From Ruminococcaceae bacterium UBA6855 (lineage in GTDB: Bacteria; Bacillota; Clostridia; Oscillospirales; Acutalibacteraceae), in NCBI GenBank assembly GCA_002451755.1, contig DKDF01000016.1, positions 2,203 to 24,803 of the forward strand: DNA of 22,601 nt, in the 5' to 3' direction. Positions 22,019 to 22,601 of the stretch are shown one piece after another (position 1 is the stretch's first letter; each line of letters opens with the position of its first letter). The notes beneath the pieces are model-generated. The model ran no database searches, was not told the DNA's origin, and saw nothing but the letters and a program-made list of their open reading frames with translations. The translations under genes were made by a program, and so were the position numbers.

Positions 22019-22119
22019 TAGCAAGAATGCACAAAAAAGTATTCTCTTATCGAATCGTGAACCGTCATTTTATAATTTTAATAATTGTTTCTTTCAAGTA
22101 ATAATAACGAACCCAATAG

Positions 22120-22148
22120 TTGAAAAATATTTACTTCGGTGATAATAT
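22120..22148 (+). promoter_or_regulatory. Sigma-A promoter of the 62-residue orphan
   Basis: TTGAAA (22120-22125), a 17-base spacer and TAATAT (22143-22148), 27 bases before the ATG. Confidence 0.6.
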
Positions 22149-22175
22149 ATAGATGAAAACCGCGGAGGTGATAAA

Positions 22176-22364
22176 ATGACAAATCAGGAAATAGCGCTGG
22201 AGATAACGAAGATATTGAAGCCCGATATCGATCACTATACGCGCCACCACAACGACGGCGACAGATTTGAGACAAGAAAGCGCGTCTATGCCGAGACTTA
22301 TCTCTATTTTCTCAACAAATTCAACGAGAACGACAAAGCCGAAGGCAAAACAGAGGAAGAATAA
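22176..22364 (+). CDS. 62-residue charged hypothetical protein
   Basis: A short soluble protein with no recognised domain. It begins MTNQEIALEITKILKPDIDH, is helical and highly charged throughout, and ends with an acidic tail (DKAEGKTEEE). The ribosome site GGAGGTGA at five bases, the upstream promoter and the downstream terminator make it a likely real single-gene unit. Confidence 0.75.
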   Translation: MTNQEIALEITKILKPDIDHYTRHHNDGDRFETRKRVYAETYLYFLNKFNENDKAEGKTEEE

Positions 22365-22391
22365 AAAGCAGGGTGTTCATAAAACAATTCC

Positions 22392-22422
22392 AATCCCGGC
22401 AGGAATGTCTGCCGGGATTTTT
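22392..22422 (+). terminator. Terminator after the 62-residue orphan
   Basis: AATCCCGGCAG (22392-22402) pairs with CTGCCGGGATT (22409-22419), 6-base loop, then T-rich. Ten bases of the stem are the same as in the terminator at 15016. Confidence 0.9.
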
Positions 22423-22477
22423 CCTGCATATATCGAAGCCGCATGATGTGATAAACGGAGCGGGAAGATTGATTCGC

Positions 22478-22601
22478 CTATCACTTAAGCTTATAGCAAG
22501 GTAAAAGTAAGCGACTCAGCTAATTCTTATAATCAGGCTTTCGGTAGTCGCGCCGCAGTGTTCGATAGCTAACTGGGACAGGCGGGCAACATCACCGAAG
22601 C
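22478..22601 (+). ncRNA. Structured-RNA candidate, copy B, cut by the window end
   Basis: After the terminator of the small gene there is no coding frame, yet the sequence aligns with 6602-6681. It can form a long-range stem GCGACT (22511-22516) with AGTCGC (22546-22551), enclosing TTATAATC and GGCTTTC, both conserved in copy A. The 3' part (GGGACAGGCGGGCAACATC) is GC-rich and unlike a terminator. Size and style recall the multi-stem clostridial RNA motifs such as raiA, but I cannot confirm the class by eye. The 3' end and the downstream gene are outside the window. Confidence 0.5.

Noticed and set aside
1..22601. CRISPR array, tRNA or rRNA genes, insertion sequences, integrases
   Set aside because: I found no regularly spaced repeats, no tRNA cloverleaf with CCA-type ends, no rRNA stretch and no transposase or recombinase protein.

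Overview
The window looks like a chromosomal segment of an anaerobic Clostridia-type Firmicute, probably an uncultured gut lineage related to Oscillospiraceae, Ruminococcaceae or Christensenellaceae. The evidence is the strong GGAGG-type ribosome sites, sigma-A promoters with 16-18 base spacers, a TM1266-type iron-only hydrogenase regulator, a large flavin and iron-sulfur oxidoreductase with HypA, a clostridial ECF-sigma locus, and no tRNA, rRNA, integrase or transposase. The genus is inference only.

Left part (1-6550, all minus strand). Several short operons of regulation and envelope functions lie here. A GNAT acetyltransferase is followed 2 bases later by an OmpR-type response regulator. 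Next come a four-copy direct repeat that looks like the regulator's operator and an ABC-2 type exporter (ATPase plus a permease cut by the window edge). Upstream are a DUF998-type membrane protein with a ClpP peptidase, then a TetR repressor with its own operator and a coupled cysteine-rich KTR protein. A sigma-70-family (ECF-like) factor with its membrane-anchored partner completes this part.

Middle part (about 6550-11200). This is an AT-rich accessory stretch on the plus strand. It holds a decayed copy of a structured-RNA-like element whose better copy lies at the right edge (22478-22601), an ECF-type promoter with no intact gene after it, and a 43-residue membrane protein with its own promoter and leader. 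After a terminator comes a frameshifted membrane-protein gene, then four small orphan genes, one of them DUF5071-like. The orphan genes are separated by repeats that copy the start region of the next stable gene, a GH123/DUF4091-like hydrolase. The pattern suggests cassettes piled up at one spot, possibly immunity-type genes.

Right part (11200-22600). GC-richer, core-like genes return: the GH123-like hydrolase, a GT8 glycosyltransferase coupled to a small membrane protein, a zinc-ribbon membrane protein followed by the TM1266-type regulator, a secreted family I.5 lipase with conserved catalytic and zinc-site residues, and a histidine phosphatase. A three-gene minus-strand operon follows: an FAD amine-oxidase-like protein, a 952-residue flavin/NAD(P)/multi-[4Fe-4S] oxidoreductase, and hypA. 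No hypB and no hydrogenase are seen. A 62-residue orphan and the structured-RNA candidate end the window.

The points most worth following up are the repeat-bounded cassette island, the two copies of the RNA-like element, the small membrane protein, and the flavin/Fe-S operon with a lone hypA.
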